The notes beneath the pieces are model-generated. The model was not told where the DNA came from and did no database searches. It saw only the letters and a program-made list of their open reading frames with translations. Of a stretch of 64,000 nt of DNA, positions 1 to 11,819 are shown in pieces (position 1 is the first letter of the stretch; every line of letters begins with the position of its first letter). The position numbers and the translations under genes are program-made. Origin of the DNA: Allolobophora icterica (taxonomy: Eukaryota; Annelida; Clitellata; Crassiclitellata; Lumbricidae); contig OY744614.1 in assembly GCA_963556255.1 (NCBI GenBank), positions 34,954,179 to 35,018,178 of the forward strand, in the 5' to 3' direction.

Positions 1-65
<65 letters not shown>

Positions 66-86
66 GTGGCGGTTGTGTTGGCGATC

Positions 87-118
<32 letters not shown>

Positions 119-141
119 GGTGGAGGAGGCGGTGGTATTGG

Positions 142-218
<77 letters not shown>

Positions 219-365
219 GTTGTGTTGGCAAGAATGGTGGTGGTGGTGGTCGTGGTGGAGATTATGATGGTGATGGCGGTGATTGTGCTGGTGGAGATGA
301 TGATGATGGTTGATGGTGGTAGTGGTGATGATGACGAGAACTACAACGACGACGACGATGATGAT
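1..365. repeat. (GAT)n/(GGT)n trinucleotide array
   Basis: Nearly pure GAT runs at the left edge and at 143-218, interrupted by GGT and GGA variants. Long open readings here (poly-Met, poly-Val) are artefacts. The array runs off the window start. Confidence 0.97.
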
Positions 366-549
366 ATCGCTAGGAAAATGATGTTTAAACGTACCAGCAA
401 TGGATATAAGCATGATCACTGACGTCAAAGTTCCGCTGATGTTCTAAAAGTCGGAAACAATTAACAGATGAATTTAAAGTCATTTTAATTGGGACAAGAC
501 TCTTTTGTCTCTCCTAAGTCAATTTGGTCTCAGATATGCAAGTATGTAC

Positions 550-980
550 ATTTAAGCATAAGCGCCGACTTCTTTGGAGCCTTGGGTGCGAATGCACCCA
601 GAGAGAAAGTTCAGTGGGTGCCTGGCACCCAGAAGAATTCGCACCTTAAATTCAAATTTGTACAACTAAGTAATCTCACAGCTTGAGAAGTACAATTACA
701 ACACAGATACCCAACATTGGATGATCTTACAGTCACAGCCCGTACATAAATAAATTATTTATCTATTATTTAAATAATAACACTGGAACGTCGTCACCGA
801 TTTCCAATAATTTTTCTAACCTCGTAACCTTTGACAAGAAAACAATTTTCTTTATCCGAAAAACCGCTAAAACTCACCTACCTGAGCACAGTGGGAAGAG
901 GGAAGGGAAGGGAAGGGAAGTGGAGGAAGGACTCAGGCACCCAGAGACAAAAGCAAAAGTCGGCGCTTATGCGTTTAAGC
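550..980. mobile_element. Probable short hAT-type nonautonomous element
   Basis: Inverted ends share GCATAAGCGCCGACTT on the left and its complement at about 955-973 on the right. The flanks GTATGTAC (542-549) and GTATCTAA (981-988) match at 6 of 8 bases, as an aged 8-bp target duplication would. No coding capacity. The exact ends are uncertain. Confidence 0.5.
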
Positions 981-1041
981 GTATCTAAACTTGATGTAAC
1001 TACTTTCAGAATCACATAGGGGCCAATACATTCATACATGC

Positions 1042-1215
1042 AATGCATGTATGTATGCATGTATGTATGTATGTGTGTATGTATGTAAGTAGTTATGTGT
1101 GTATGCATGTGTGCATGTATGTATGTATATATATGTGTATGTATGTATGTTTACTTGTTTGTTTGTTTGTATGTTTGCATGTATGTAGAGGTGTATATAT
1201 GTATGCAAGCATATC
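1042..1215. repeat. (ATGT)n microsatellite
   Basis: Imperfect tetranucleotide array with GTGT and GTTT variants. The readings on both strands are repeat shadows. Confidence 0.95.
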
Positions 1216-1798
1216 ATATGTAGGCTTTTCGTACGTAATGTATTATGTATCTGAACATTTATAAATGACCTTTTAGCACCTCCCGATACCAGTTGCATGT
1301 TTATGATAGCATTGGGAGCAGTAGGATATAATTATCGCTTTGTCTAAGATCAAAGTGTGATTGATATCAAAGAGCAGGATATCAAAGTGTAATTGATATC
1401 AAAGTGCAGGATATCAACTATCATACCGATCCAATGACGACAGCGTTTGGATACTTCATTGGGAGACAGGCTGCCGTTCCAAAGATACTGTTCTGATAGA
1501 TTCCATTAGCCACTGTTCAGTTAAAACAAAGGATTTAGTTACAACCGATTCTAATGACTCATATAACGTTAATTTTAAATCATGATGTAATCGTAAGTGG
1601 ACATTCATATAGCTCCTCTTCAAGGAAAGTCACCAGGGATTGTGTTGGTAGATATAAATACTTTAATGTTTTCTGACAATCCAAGGGAAATCGGAGGAAG
1701 TAAATTGTTAAATGTATTATACGGGACATTCAACACAAATGCTCAGCGTCCATACGTCGCAAACTATACTTATGGTGCAGATGACCAGTTCTATCTAT
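1216..1798. other. Unassigned stretch with a two-copy 32-bp tandem repeat
   Basis: No gene recognised. At 1350-1413 a 32-bp unit (ATCAAAGTGT.ATTGATATCA...) occurs twice in tandem. The short readings here lack any domain I know. Confidence 0.6.
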
Positions 1799-1806
1799 TG
1801 TATTGC

Positions 1807-2270
1807 CAGAGGCGCGTTTACACGTAGGCGCACTATATGCGCGCGCCTAGCGCCCCCAAATCTCCGAGGGCCCAAACGAAGGAAAATATTTTGTTTCAAT
1901 TATAAAAAAGAACAAAGTAACTCCGTTTCTGCGATTCAATTTCACAGAATTAATCTTTTTCAAGCATTTTCATGGTATGTAATATAGCATTGCGTTGCAA
2001 CAAACTATTATTGTACACTTGTAAATATTCTTGCGTTTTTTTCACTGAAATCATTAAATTAAACTTAACATTTTTTGAAAATAACTTCTATAGCTAATTA
2101 TAATTACAGTGTCAATAAAAGTCACCAAAGCGGCTTCAAGTTCAACTTCGTGGGTTTTTGCACATGATAGGCTAAACGCCGCCAGAGTCTCGGGCTCTCA
2201 ATCTACAAGTTCAGAAGGGCCCCAACAAATGTTTGCGCCTAGGGCCCCGTTTTCTGTAAACGCGCCTCTG
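1807..2270. mobile_element. hAT-type MITE with 16-bp perfect inverted ends
   Basis: Begins CAGAGGCGCGTTTACA and ends with its exact complement. It is flanked by TGTATTGC (1799-1806) and TGTATTGA (2271-2278), a 7-of-8 target duplication. Length is 464 bp with no transposase. CA...TG ends plus an 8-bp duplication are the hAT signature. The subterminal GGGCCC-rich segments are typical filler of such elements. Confidence 0.85.
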
Positions 2271-2379
2271 TGTATTGATAGTTACCACTCATTATTAAAC
2301 TGTGAAGTTGTTTACATTTGTTTAAAAAATAAAAATACTGAAAGAGAACGGTAGAATAGGCCTATGTCACACCAAGCAG

Positions 2380-2600
2380 GTTCGCTACACTGGCTAGAAC
2401 GCACGTCCCATGCACCTCCGTGAGTTTGTTTGCCGGTTTGCATACCGAGAGTGGCTTAATCTCGGCCTAGCACGGTCCGCACACAGGGACCTCAAATGGT
2501 GTGGTGACCATTAAAACGGGCAGCAGTGGTGAAGGAACTCACCCGATCAATTCATTGAAAAATAGCAGAGTCAAGGCCATACGATTACAATACATAAATA
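2380..2600 (+). mobile_element. tRNA-derived SINE, family B, copy 1 (degenerate)
   Basis: The segment GATCAATTCATTGAAAAATA near 2546 and the preceding GGGCAGCAGTGGTGAAGG recur in reverse orientation at about 23015-23075 and 62590-62660. The better copies carry tRNA A- and B-box-like motifs at their head. This copy is diverged at its 5' part. Confidence 0.6.
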
Positions 2601-2604
2601 TGTG

Positions 2605-3148
2605 TAAAATTGTGTACATTCACACTTATCATGCACTGGGAAAAGGAGATTCAGATGACTTACTATTTATGATAACGACTGAGACCATTGTCAACCAGAA
2701 GAAAGCCGCTGGCCCTGAAAAGTAGCAAATAAAACCGAATATTCGACAGACACTGTAAAAAGAAATCCGTTAAAACATGAGGATAATTTACGAAATCAAC
2801 CAGAAAATCAAGAGACTACTAAAGAGCAGAGATAGACGGACTAAGAGAGGGGCAAAGAATAGAACCGAAGAGACGTATACATACATTCGCTTGAGTCGAC
2901 CATTGCAAAAGCGATCGTTGCAACGAACATGATGACGACGACTATTATGCTCCAGACGATTCGACTTGATATGTTTCCTCTGCAGATACAAATTAACAAC
3001 ACAGGTCTCAGACTAGCCACACCAATCTCACTATCATATATATATAGCGCATTCTAAGTACAGCACAATGGTGTTTATTACCTCAACCAGAATGCTGTCG
3101 ACATGGAGCCCATGTGGGACTCATGTGACATGGAATCCGTATTGACCC
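2605..3148. other. Unassigned stretch
   Basis: No gene recognised. Its right part (about 3085-3148) belongs to a host repeat that resumes after the element at 3157-3485: both flanks carry ATGGGtCC/ATGGGACT-type segments. Confidence 0.5.
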
Positions 3149-3156
3149 CATATGGG

Positions 3157-3485
3157 CAGGGGCGTAACTTTAGTCTAAAAAGTGGGGGTACCAATACTTT
3201 GGTCTAAAAAGTGGGGGTACCAATTTCTTCTTCACTTTCGCTTTTCGCATGGTGGCCATTTTAACATATTCCTGTCAGTAGGCCTATTCTCATTAATTTT
3301 GGCTCTCGGTTTACATGTCTATCGAAGTACTTTCGCACTTTGGCGGAGACCGCATTCTCTGAGAAGGCACAATAAAAAATATTTATTGACATTGTTTAAA
3401 AAGTGGGGGGTACAGTACCCCCCAGTCCAAAAAGTGGGGGTACGGGTACCCCTCGTACCCCCCCCACCCACAAATTACGCCTATG
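3157..3485. mobile_element. hAT-type MITE, family 'GTAAAAAGTGGGG', copy 1
   Basis: Starts CAGGGGCGTAACTT and ends AAATTACGCCTATG, giving imperfect inverted ends. It is flanked by perfect 8-bp duplications CATATGGG (3149-3156 and 3486-3493). The internal AAAAAGTGGGGGTAC motif is repeated four times. A second, shorter copy in opposite orientation lies at 54174-54373. Noncoding. Confidence 0.9.
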
Positions 3486-3514
3486 CATATGGGTCCCATC
3501 TAATGTCCATGAAT

Positions 3515-3600
3515 ACCGTAATTTTAATCGTAAATTCCAAATTTCTAAAGCGCTACTCTAAAGCTAAGCACAAAGCACCAGCTTATTCATGAGCGCTGGG
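3515..3600 (-). mobile_element. LINE/SINE 3' tail copy (AGCGC(C/T)...(GATTAC)n family)
   Basis: Read on the minus strand it runs TGAGCGCT...GCTTAGCTTTAGAGTAGCGCTTTAGAAATTT then GATTA-like units. It is homologous to the L2-like LINE end at 17022-17315 and is inserted in the CCCAT-rich host repeat flanking the element at 3157. Confidence 0.7.
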
Positions 3601-4515
3601 ACTCATATTTCCACGAGGAACTCATATTTCCACATGGGACCCGTATGAAGCCCGTATATGGGTCCCATCTACTGCCATGAATCGAGTACTTATTAGGCTA
3701 AGCGTATACTTTACAATCATTTACCGGCTATTGTGCTTTCGATGGGTCCCGACATGGCACTATATTAAGTGTTAATTTTGATACATACAAGGTTACGTAC
3801 AGATAAATGCGTCCAGATATATTCGGTACAATCAAATCGTATAGGATAATCTTTTTTTCCAGTAGCCTACTTGGACTTCTTCCATTAACCGTGTCGCTTT
3901 ATTTGTGGCAGATTATAAGCGAACCTCGCTCAGAATTAGATGCCACAGTAAGTTAAAGGAGTCGAATGAGATCTCACCAGCATCGGTGCTGCTTAGAGAA
4001 TTCGTAACCAATTCGTGCCACTGGATTGGCAAGCGAAGGGTGCATCCCCTAAGGAATTTTAAAGCCATTTGGCACACTCTATGTGTAATTGGGAGGGTTT
4101 GAAATGCAATGCATATATTTCTGTCTTAAAATACCAATTCTGGGATTAGAAGTAAAATTAACTTTGATGTCAACTGTGGTTAATACTGATTTGCCTCCAC
4201 TTGCTTATTTATATGGGCCCCTACTGGAACTTCGATTGACCAATGACAAGGATTTTACCAATGGTCTGTGAGTTGCCTCCTCTTGAATTTAAGTCTGACT
4301 ACGGGCCTGATTACGGTGTCTGAGTGTATAGGGCACAGGTTGTTACCCTTTGGAGTGGCTGAACGTGTTGACCCCGTTGATGATGACGGTCGGAATCTGG
4401 GCTACGAATCCGAGAACACCAAGGAAGTAATTCTGATAGACGGTCTTTTCACCACCGTCCGTAATAGTACCGTTCGTGCTTGGCGCCAGTTTGTAATTGA
4501 CGAAATACTACAGTA
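3601..4515. other. Unassigned stretch
   Basis: No gene recognised. The readings at 3905-4102 and 4268-4500 lack domains. The second merges into the downstream microsatellite and so is not credible as a protein. Confidence 0.5.
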
Positions 4516-4516
4516 C

Positions 4517-4763
4517 AGTCATCATCATCGTCGTCGTCATTATCATCGTAATCATCATCATGATCGCCGTAATCATTATTATCTTCGATGTCATCATCAT
4601 TATTACCACCACCACATCATCATCATTGTTATCATCATCGAGATCGTCGTCATCATCATCGTTATCATCATGATCGTAATCATCATGATCGTCGTCGTTA
4701 TCACCATCATCCTCGATGTCATCATCATCATAAACACACCACCACCATCATCATCATTTCATT

Positions 4764-4797
<34 letters not shown>

Positions 4798-4855
4798 CCG
4801 TCATCATCATCGTCACCACCACTACCACCACCATCATCATCATCATCATCATAAT
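4517..4855. repeat. (ATC)n trinucleotide array
   Basis: Interrupted ATC array with GTC and ACC variants. The His-rich and Ser-rich readings through it are repeat shadows. Confidence 0.97.
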
Positions 4856-5074
4856 TAATATAGTAGCATTAGAATTATTGTTGCTAGCAGCAACTGAGTG
4901 CCATCAACGCTCCAGGTTTTTTTCATGTTATCTAGATTATCGACTTGGACGAAGTGCCGTCCAGCCTCTGTTCATTTAGCGTTAGGCCTCCTCGGATCAA
5001 GCCAAACTTTAGCGACATGTGGTTGTGCAATTATGGGTCAGTCCGGTAATATAATATGAGTATTATTAATGATA

Positions 5075-5232
5075 TAATATCGTAATCGTAATCGTAAACT
5101 CTAATTTTATATAGCGCCACTCTAAAGCTAAGCGCAAGCACCAGGCTATTCACGAGCGCTGCGTCTTATCCGAGAGGTTGTCCAGAGATCGATGCCCATT
5201 GGAGGTCTGAGTCCGGTTGCCAGAGAGACCAG
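5075..5232 (-). mobile_element. LINE/SINE 3' tail copy with (GATTAC)n end
   Basis: The plus strand shows CGTAATCGTAATCGTAA followed by TATATAGCGCCACTCTAAAG and the AGCACC...CACGAGCGCT core. This is the reverse of the 17022-17315 LINE end, so the element points left. It adjoins the next (GAT)n array. Confidence 0.8.
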
Positions 5233-5290
5233 AGATGATGATGATGATGATGACGATGATGATGATGACGATGATAACGACGACGACGAC

Positions 5291-5325
<35 letters not shown>

Positions 5326-5545
5326 CGACGACGACGATGATGATGATGATGATGATGGTGGTGGTGATGGTGATGGTGATGACGGTGATGACGGTGATGA
5401 TGAGGATAATGATGGTGACGGTGATGGTGATGATGATGAGGAGGAGGATAATGATGATGATGATGGTGACGGTAATGGTGGTGATGATGATGATGATAAT
5501 GATGATCGTTGTGGTGGTGATGATGAGGTTTACGATGAAGACCCA
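5233..5545. repeat. (GAT)n/(GAC)n array
   Basis: Interrupted GAT array. The Asp-rich and Met-rich readings of both strands are shadows. Confidence 0.97.
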
Positions 5546-6054
5546 CTTGGTGATACGCGATGAGTGGTTGACTTACGTCGTTGGCGGTGATGAACATGTT
5601 CCAAGGCATGAGAACTCCGATTCCATGGACGATGAAGATTAAGTAGACAAAGTAGAACCTGAAATCATTCAGAACCATCTGTCAACCATAAAAAATAGAC
5701 AACACTGCTCTCGGTGAGCGTACGTGGGAACGCGCACTAAAAAAACTAAACATTTAACTGGAGGATGAACAGTTGAAGGACTAGGATCCTATAATCGATT
5801 CAATACGTCACACAGGACTTCTTCTAACCTTCAGTTGGTGTAAACTGTAATACAAACCGTAGAAAAAGCAAATGATATTTCAAGAAGTGGCAGATCATTG
5901 CGTACGAAGTTATGAAGTGCAAAGAAATCAAAACCGAACAGAGATCATTGAATGTGTAATTGAGATCTCACACAGATCTGAAAGCCCAAGTGCACATGCA
6001 CTATAGACAACCAAACACTATATGCAATTTAGAACACAGGTCAAAGCTGACTCT
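5546..6054. other. Unassigned stretch
   Basis: No gene, element end or repeat recognised. Confidence 0.5.
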
Positions 6055-6185
6055 TAACAATTTCTAGAGCGCTACTTTAAAGCTAAGTGCAGGGCGTCAC
6101 CAAGCTATTCACAAGTGCTGGGTCTGGTCAGAGGGGTTTCCAGAGATACCAAGTGAAGATTCGAGTCTGAGAGATCAGAATTCAG
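6055..6185 (-). mobile_element. LINE/SINE 3' tail copy
   Basis: TTTCTAGAGCGCTACTTTAA followed by the GCACC-like / CTATTCACAAGTGCTGGGTC core and a CAGAGGGGTTTCCAGAGA segment. It is collinear with the copies at 5075 and 45678. Confidence 0.7.
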
Positions 6186-6740
6186 AGGAGAAAGTAAACG
6201 TGGAAGGCAAAACGCTATAAAGACATCCGGACAAATATGACGACAATAAGAAAATGATTTATTAAATAGATGCTGGTAGGAGATGACTTTAGCGTTCTTT
6301 CTGCTTCCTAGCGAAATGCACCTTGACGCTTCTGCTTCCTAGTTTCTGCTTCGGAGCTTCCTATACTTTCTGTTTCTTAGTTCTTGCTTCCTATAGTTGC
6401 CGCGCTAAAATTGCATGCATTTGATTGTAGTTTTTATTCAATTTCAGGAAACCACGATGTCAGATTCTCAATTGTTAGCCCATATTACTAATGTTAGTTT
6501 CGAATTGCTTAAGCCTACTATATGTGGTCAGTTTTCAGTTTCAGTGACTTGTGTAAGTCAGGCGAGAGCTTAGTTAATTCTGAACTGTTTTTCTGTAAAG
6601 TCCTAGAAAAGTTGTATATTATAGTATACGCTAACAGTTATACTTTTGTTACACCGCTAAAAAAGGTGTATGTAAACAATTAGTGAATCTAAGCAACTGC
6701 ATAATATTCCATTAAAATGACACACTAAAAGTAACATGTA
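6186..6740. other. Unassigned stretch with TTCTGCTTCCTAG repeats
   Basis: Around 6292-6400 the phrase TTCTGCTTCCTA recurs imperfectly about five times. No gene recognised. Confidence 0.5.
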
Positions 6741-6741
6741 A

Positions 6742-7192
6742 AAGGACATGACCCCCACCTTTAAGAGTGGGGGGGACACGCCATACATCTGACCCCCTAA
6801 ATTTTGAAGAAAGACTAAAAAAGGCCAGCAAATGTAATAGCGTGTGAGGGTTTTCACAACCTTTTTGGACCAGATGAGGTAAAAATGTAATTTTTCAGGA
6901 GAAGTGCCCCCCCAAAAAAAAATTACGAGAAAGTAAGAAAGGAAGTAAGAAAAGTTTTGTGGGAGAAGGATTTCAAAAGAAAAAAAATGACGGTTTGAAA
7001 AAGGTACCTGTGACGAGACGCGAGACCCTAACGAAATGGTGTAAAAAGAGATGAATGACTAAAAAAAGTCTTAAACTTTCCTGAAAAAGAAGGAAGAAAA
7101 TTTTTGGGGGAGATGATTTCCTAAAAAAAGATCATCAACCAGACCACGGCCAACTTGTCCCCCCCACCTCTCAGACAAGATCGCCGCCACTG
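6742..7192. mobile_element. hAT-type MITE, family 'GGCGGCGATCT', copy 1 (left end missing)
   Basis: Shares GGACATGACCCCC...TTTGAAGAAAGA and the right end GACAAGATCGCCGCCACTG with the complete copies at 33195-33730 and 45825-46291. The left terminal CATGGGCGGCGAT is absent, so this copy is truncated at about 6742. Confidence 0.8.
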
Positions 7193-7700
7193 CAGATGAC
7201 TAACTGTTCACATCCGCTCAGAGTGCAAACAAACATCTAAAGAGCAATCGGCGACGCAGATGGAAGAGATAAGCGAAACTGATGACCCATCGAGTGACGG
7301 AAGACGTCAAGTTGTCAACTTCCTTAAGTTCATCCCTAGTTAAACAACGCCTCCACGGTGAAGTTGTCACATTTGTTGGATTATTATAAAGCTTTGCCAT
7401 ATCACGCTCAGTATGAGGCTTTTTGCCACTCCGTTCTTTAGAATCGAGATTCAGTCTTTTACTCAGGAGCTCTCCTCTCTTCCAGAATCCTTCCTATTCC
7501 ATTGCCATTTTTCCCTTGATCTCGTCACGGCATCTGCAATCATCTGCTATTAAACTTCCAAGATAATAAAAACTAGGCCTAGTGGACTTGCTCAATCTCT
7601 ACACCGTCGATGACAATATAATAGTTATTATTTTTCTCTCGTATTTACCCAATCTCGTTATCTTTCTTTTCTTTCTATTAATTTATCCTCATACCACATT
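7193..7700. other. Unassigned stretch
   Basis: No gene recognised. The minus-strand reading at 7218-7400 has no recognisable domain. Confidence 0.5.
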
Positions 7701-7708
7701 CTTCAGAT

Positions 7709-7838
7709 CACTGGCGTAAACTTGTCCAAAATATTGGTAGGGCATTTGGTTATTTTTCTACACTTTTTACATTGTTTGTACAGTCCGTCTCAATTATTGG
7801 GGAGGCAATTCCCCCCCCCCCAAGAGTCTACACCCATG
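7709..7838. mobile_element. 130-bp hAT-type MITE with perfect 8-bp duplication
   Basis: Starts CACTGGCGTAAACTTGTCC and ends AGTCTACACCCATG, giving imperfect inverted ends. Both flanks carry CTTCAGAT (7701-7708 and 7839-7846). A related sequence in opposite orientation lies at 57656-57756. Confidence 0.87.
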
Positions 7839-8047
7839 CTTCAGATGGTTTGTCCAGCGCAGCTAGTAGACCCCTAACTCTATAGTGCGCATATAATAAT
7901 TCTGGGTATTTGCAATGCACGATAAAAAAAAGACAATTGGTGAAATAATGACGATGAAAGTTAATTTACGGCGAATAGCACACAGTATATCTACGGGCCA
8001 GTTATAGGAAGGCTCACGTATACACAATACTCGGGTATTTTATGGTA

Positions 8048-8170
8048 ATTGTAATTTAATAGTAATTGCAAATTTATATAGCGCAACTTCAATAGAGACT
8101 CATCAGAGGCACTCCCGACCTAACACAGTGAAACCATGACCTTCGAATGACCTTCAAGCGCTTGCGCAGA
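8048..8170 (-). mobile_element. LINE/SINE 3' tail copy
   Basis: AATTTATATAGCGCAACTTC followed by ACTCATCAGAGGCACTCCCGA. It matches the copy at 32878-33010. Confidence 0.7.
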
Positions 8171-9329
8171 AGAGGCAAAGAGAGGTGTAACTCCACATGG
8201 TTATGCTTAAACCAGTTATCTGAGCATTACCTAAGGTTATTGCTCAGGCGTTAGCTATAAGTGATTTCGGTGAATGAGCCAATAGGAAAAACCATTTTCG
8301 ATTTAAGACCGAAATGATCGAATCCATATATAATTTAATCCACCTATAATTCTATTGCTTTGTTGTAATAACGCCTAAGGTCGTTTCAAATGAGGGCCCA
8401 ATCAAGAATCTATCGGGTCGAAATTCAGTGGGTCTGAAAAACAAGAAACTCAGGCCATGATGGGTAAGCAATTTCAAACAGTCTTAAGTATAGATCTTTA
8501 GACTTGAATGGGTATCAAAGAGCTGACAGAACAGAGTGCTGAATACAAAAGCTTTGGGCCGGCTACTAAGAACGAAGTAAAAAGGAATGACATGGTAAAG
8601 AGACGACGAATTCCACAACTTAAAACAACTGATGAGAAAGTACGAGAGTCTATTGTAGGCCTGGATGTTGAACCAAACTAACTGGATCTAAATTTAAAGG
8701 ACTCGAAGTCTACGTGTGCATGTGTTCTAACTATATAAGCGGATGCTATATGTATGCCCCCAAAGACGTGGTTTCTTGATGAGGGTAAGGTCCATTGGGG
8801 GGGGGCAGGGCATTGGCAGATTGGAGAGACTTTAGAATGAGCCGATAGACGCAAGGTCTGTATAATCCTAGCAGAGTTCACAGTTACTTAATCTTACGTT
8901 TAGAACAGAATATATATCAAGTCTGTATGAAGCTCTCAAAGTGCAGACCTTGTGCACAGAGACGGAAAGAAGCAAAGGTATCGAGAAACCCATCGAGGCA
9001 GACAGACAGAGTGTGAAAGGCAGACAGACAGAAATAGTGAAAGCGGAGCAGCAGATAGAAAGACGGAGTATAGAGGTTATTATATGTCAGAGGTTAACGT
9101 GATTGAAAGCAGACGATACAAAACGCAGACCATGTGACTGGAACATGTTAGACTGTTGAGTTTTATAAAGATCAGAGGTTCAGACAGACAGACAGACAGA
9201 CGAAGAGAATGAGAGAGTTACAGATATAGACAAGTAAACAAAGAATGAGGCACATAAGAAACAGACTGCATAGAAAGATATAGACAAGCGAGAGAGATGA
9301 AACGACACATAGGCCTACATAGAGATAGA
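8171..9329. other. Unassigned stretch
   Basis: No gene recognised. It holds a short (GACA)n run at 9182-9203 and AGAC-rich sequence around 9000-9060. Open readings are under 70 codons and show no domains. Confidence 0.5.
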
Positions 9330-9885
9330 CAGTGCCGTCTTAAGGAATGGGCACGCTGGGTAGTCGCCAGGGCCCCACGCTTCTAGGGCCCCCAAATTAA
9401 AACGACGAAGAAAAATTAATGTGTGCTTGACGTCTACGCGCGGCAGAAGTCAAAGTTCTTAGATATGAGTGCAAGGCTTATGTTATATTGTTAAAAATTT
9501 TGTGTTGATTAATCTTCGCTTTACAGTAGGTTTCTTTATGTTTAAAAATTCATCCGTTACAAAGTGAATGTTGAAAGTACAAATAAATCTACAGGTTTAA
9601 TTTTATTGACGGTTTACATTTTCATCACAGCCAATATCAGATGGACAAGGCGTAGAAGAGGTTTAATGACTGTGGAGTGAATTCATGTAGTTGCAACATA
9701 AGACATTTTCAACTTTTTTTATTTGTCATTTCGAATTTTCTGAGTTTCTGAGACGAAAAATAATCATGCACAGTAAGTACTATTTAGAAACATATTAAAA
9801 TTGAATAATTAATATGGTACAGTCTTAAGACTAGTGCTTCGCATTACGCACACCCCATGGTAAAATCCTAGCTACGCCACTGCAG
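9330..9885. mobile_element. Possible hAT-type element(s), ends only
   Basis: CAGTGCCGTCTTAAGG at 9330 and CCTAGCTACGCCACTG ending at 9882 look like left and right hAT-type termini. The 8-bp flanks do not match, so these may be ends of two different elements. The interior is noncoding. Confidence 0.4.
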
Positions 9886-10245
9886 TCTTTATAAGAACAA
9901 ACTATATGATTAAAATGTCCATGCATTTTTCACACGTAACTTGTGTAACTATTCAAAATTACCCCGGGACCACTCGGAAAAACTGGCAACGACATATTTC
10001 ATGATCAGCGATGCATTTATATGTAAAATCCACAGTTGCCGACAGTATACCCCAAAAATTTCTTTTGCACGCTTTCCAACATACTATAGGGCCTATGTCT
10101 TAAGTTTGGCTTTGGTCGGATGATTTCCGATGAAATGAACCACTTACTTATCAATCGGTTCATTTGTCGTTTCTTTTGTAGTTGCGTCTCCATTTTCACT
10201 CAGTAACGTCTGGTGAACTGCAAATACACGACACAAAGTTCAGAC
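9886..10245. other. Unassigned stretch
   Basis: No gene recognised between the hAT-like end and the 13-bp minisatellite. Confidence 0.5.
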
Positions 10246-10252
10246 ATGGCAT

Positions 10253-10586
10253 GACAACAATGAACAACGACTATGCATGAAGACAATGCATGAAGACAAT
10301 GCATGACGAAAATGCATAAAGACAATGCATGACGACAATGCTTGAAGACAATGTATGACGACAATGCATGAAGACAATACATGAAGAAAATGCATGAAGA
10401 GAATGTATGAAGACAATGTATGAAGACAATGCATGACGACAATACATGACGATAATGATTGACGACAAATCGACAATACATGACAACAATGCATGCAGAC
10501 AATGTATGACGACAATGCATGACACCAATGCATGACGACAATGCATGAAGAGAATGCATAAAGAGAATGCATGAAGAGAATTCATG
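10253..10586. repeat. 13-bp minisatellite (GACAATGCATGAA)
   Basis: About 25 imperfect copies of GACAATGCATGA(A/C). It continues as two units at 12380-12402 on the far side of the hAT insertion, so the array was split. The Cys/His-rich minus-strand readings are repeat shadows. Confidence 0.93.
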
Positions 10587-10913
10587 ACGGCAAACAACGT
10601 TCCCTCTAATTTTTGTCTTGCGTGCGCGGAACTGGCGGGTGTTTGAGCAGCCTCATTTCCGCGTGAGCAACACATTTTCAGAAACATTTGTAGTTGCAGT
10701 TCTAAGTTGTAATTACTGACTACATAGTACATTATGTACATACACGTTTGTAATAATGTCTTTTTGATTAAAGACATGTATGGCTTATAAATTAGGTATA
10801 GTTTTCATACTTTATCGCAGTGAAAATATTATGCTACGATTACGAATGCAAAAATAAACTAAACTATAGGCCTACATGTAGTTCTTATTTTAGCATCAAA
10901 ATAATGCTAAACG

Positions 10914-11171
10914 CTAAAGTTTCTGCCGCCTACCCCTCTGCGATGACCACATTTGAAACACTCTGCCGAGATTGACTTCCAATCCAGAACCTTGGTAAGA
11001 CTTTATCCTCATCAAAGACATCATCATGTCCAAGTGGTCACCCTCCAGACGGTTCCGAGATTTATTCTTGATGGCTAAAACCGCGTTCACAGTCTGCACT
11101 TGAAGCCTGGAACGTTGCACACACATCCAGTAGACGAGCCAACATGATAAATTGTTCATCGTTGAGTGCAA
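10914..11171 (-). pseudogene. hAT transposase C-terminal (dimerisation) remnant
   Basis: The minus-strand reading contains KNKSRNRLEGDHLDM followed by SLMRI at about residues 35-56. This resembles the RNRL..DHL..LMRI signature at the end of hAT transposases. The conserved RGFS-like lead-in is not recognisable and the reading is not continuous with the N-terminal piece at 11298-11690. It lies inside the element at 10595-12371, so it is a relic rather than a host gene. Confidence 0.7.
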
Positions 11172-11297
11172 AATGGACTACGTCGTCGATTGTCTTCATT
11201 AAACCGGGCGTTTAAGAAATTATGAATCTGAGATCACGATACATTCATAGAGATGGCACACAATAAGTTATCGATCAAAACTATTACCTCATTGATG

Positions 11298-11690
11298 TCA
11301 GCAATCTTGCGCTTTGAAAACTCTTCTTTTTTCTCGATCTTCAGCGCTTTCAGTTAGTAGTCTTTGCAGGCTTCCGGACTTTTGGCATTTTAGTTTAGAC
11401 ACCGAATCCAAATGAATTTTCTGAGTAAGGTGGCGCTTCAAGTAGTCCATTTTCCAGTCGTCCAAGCGTTTCCCGGTACTGTAATCGCCAACAGCACGAG
11501 CTTGTTGACACAATTGACAAACGGCATCATCAGTGCTCTCACGATAAATGAAGACATCGTCCAGTTTCCTTCGGCTGTGTTCTGCTGACGTTGGAAGTTC
11601 TGTCTCTACCAGCTCACTAAGCCATTCGGTTTTAAACTTAGAAGTACACTTTTTCTTGAAAAACTGTCTGTTCGTTTTACGTTTCGACAT
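11298..11690 (-). pseudogene. hAT transposase N-terminal fragment with BED-like zinc finger (130 codons, open)
   Basis: Opens with a true ATG at 11690 and stays open for 130 codons. The basic N-terminus (SKRKTNRQFFKKK) is followed by KFKTEWLSELVE and then a CxxC pair (VCQLC) and an HxxxxxH pair (RHLTQKIH). This is the spacing of BED/TTF-type DNA-binding fingers that head hAT transposases. No DDE catalytic domain follows. In hAT elements this finger binds subterminal DNA, so the fragment could in principle still bind element ends; that is inference. It is listed as a pseudogene because only about a fifth of a normal transposase is present. Confidence 0.75.
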
Positions 11691-11819
11691 CGGTTACAAA
11701 TTTTAGTTACAAAGAAATATTATGCTGTGTCAAACCGGTAGCAACTTTAAAAGTGAATCCTACACGGATAATCTGATGGACACACAGGCCTAATTATAGT
11801 AATTAAGGCATCATCGGTT

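Noticed and set aside
1..422. Poly-Met/Val reading of 139 codons at the left edge
   Set aside because: Pure trinucleotide repeat translation.
9330..9885. One complete hAT element
   Set aside because: Left and right termini look right, but the 8-bp flanks GAGATAGA and CAGTCTTT do not match. Kept only at low confidence.
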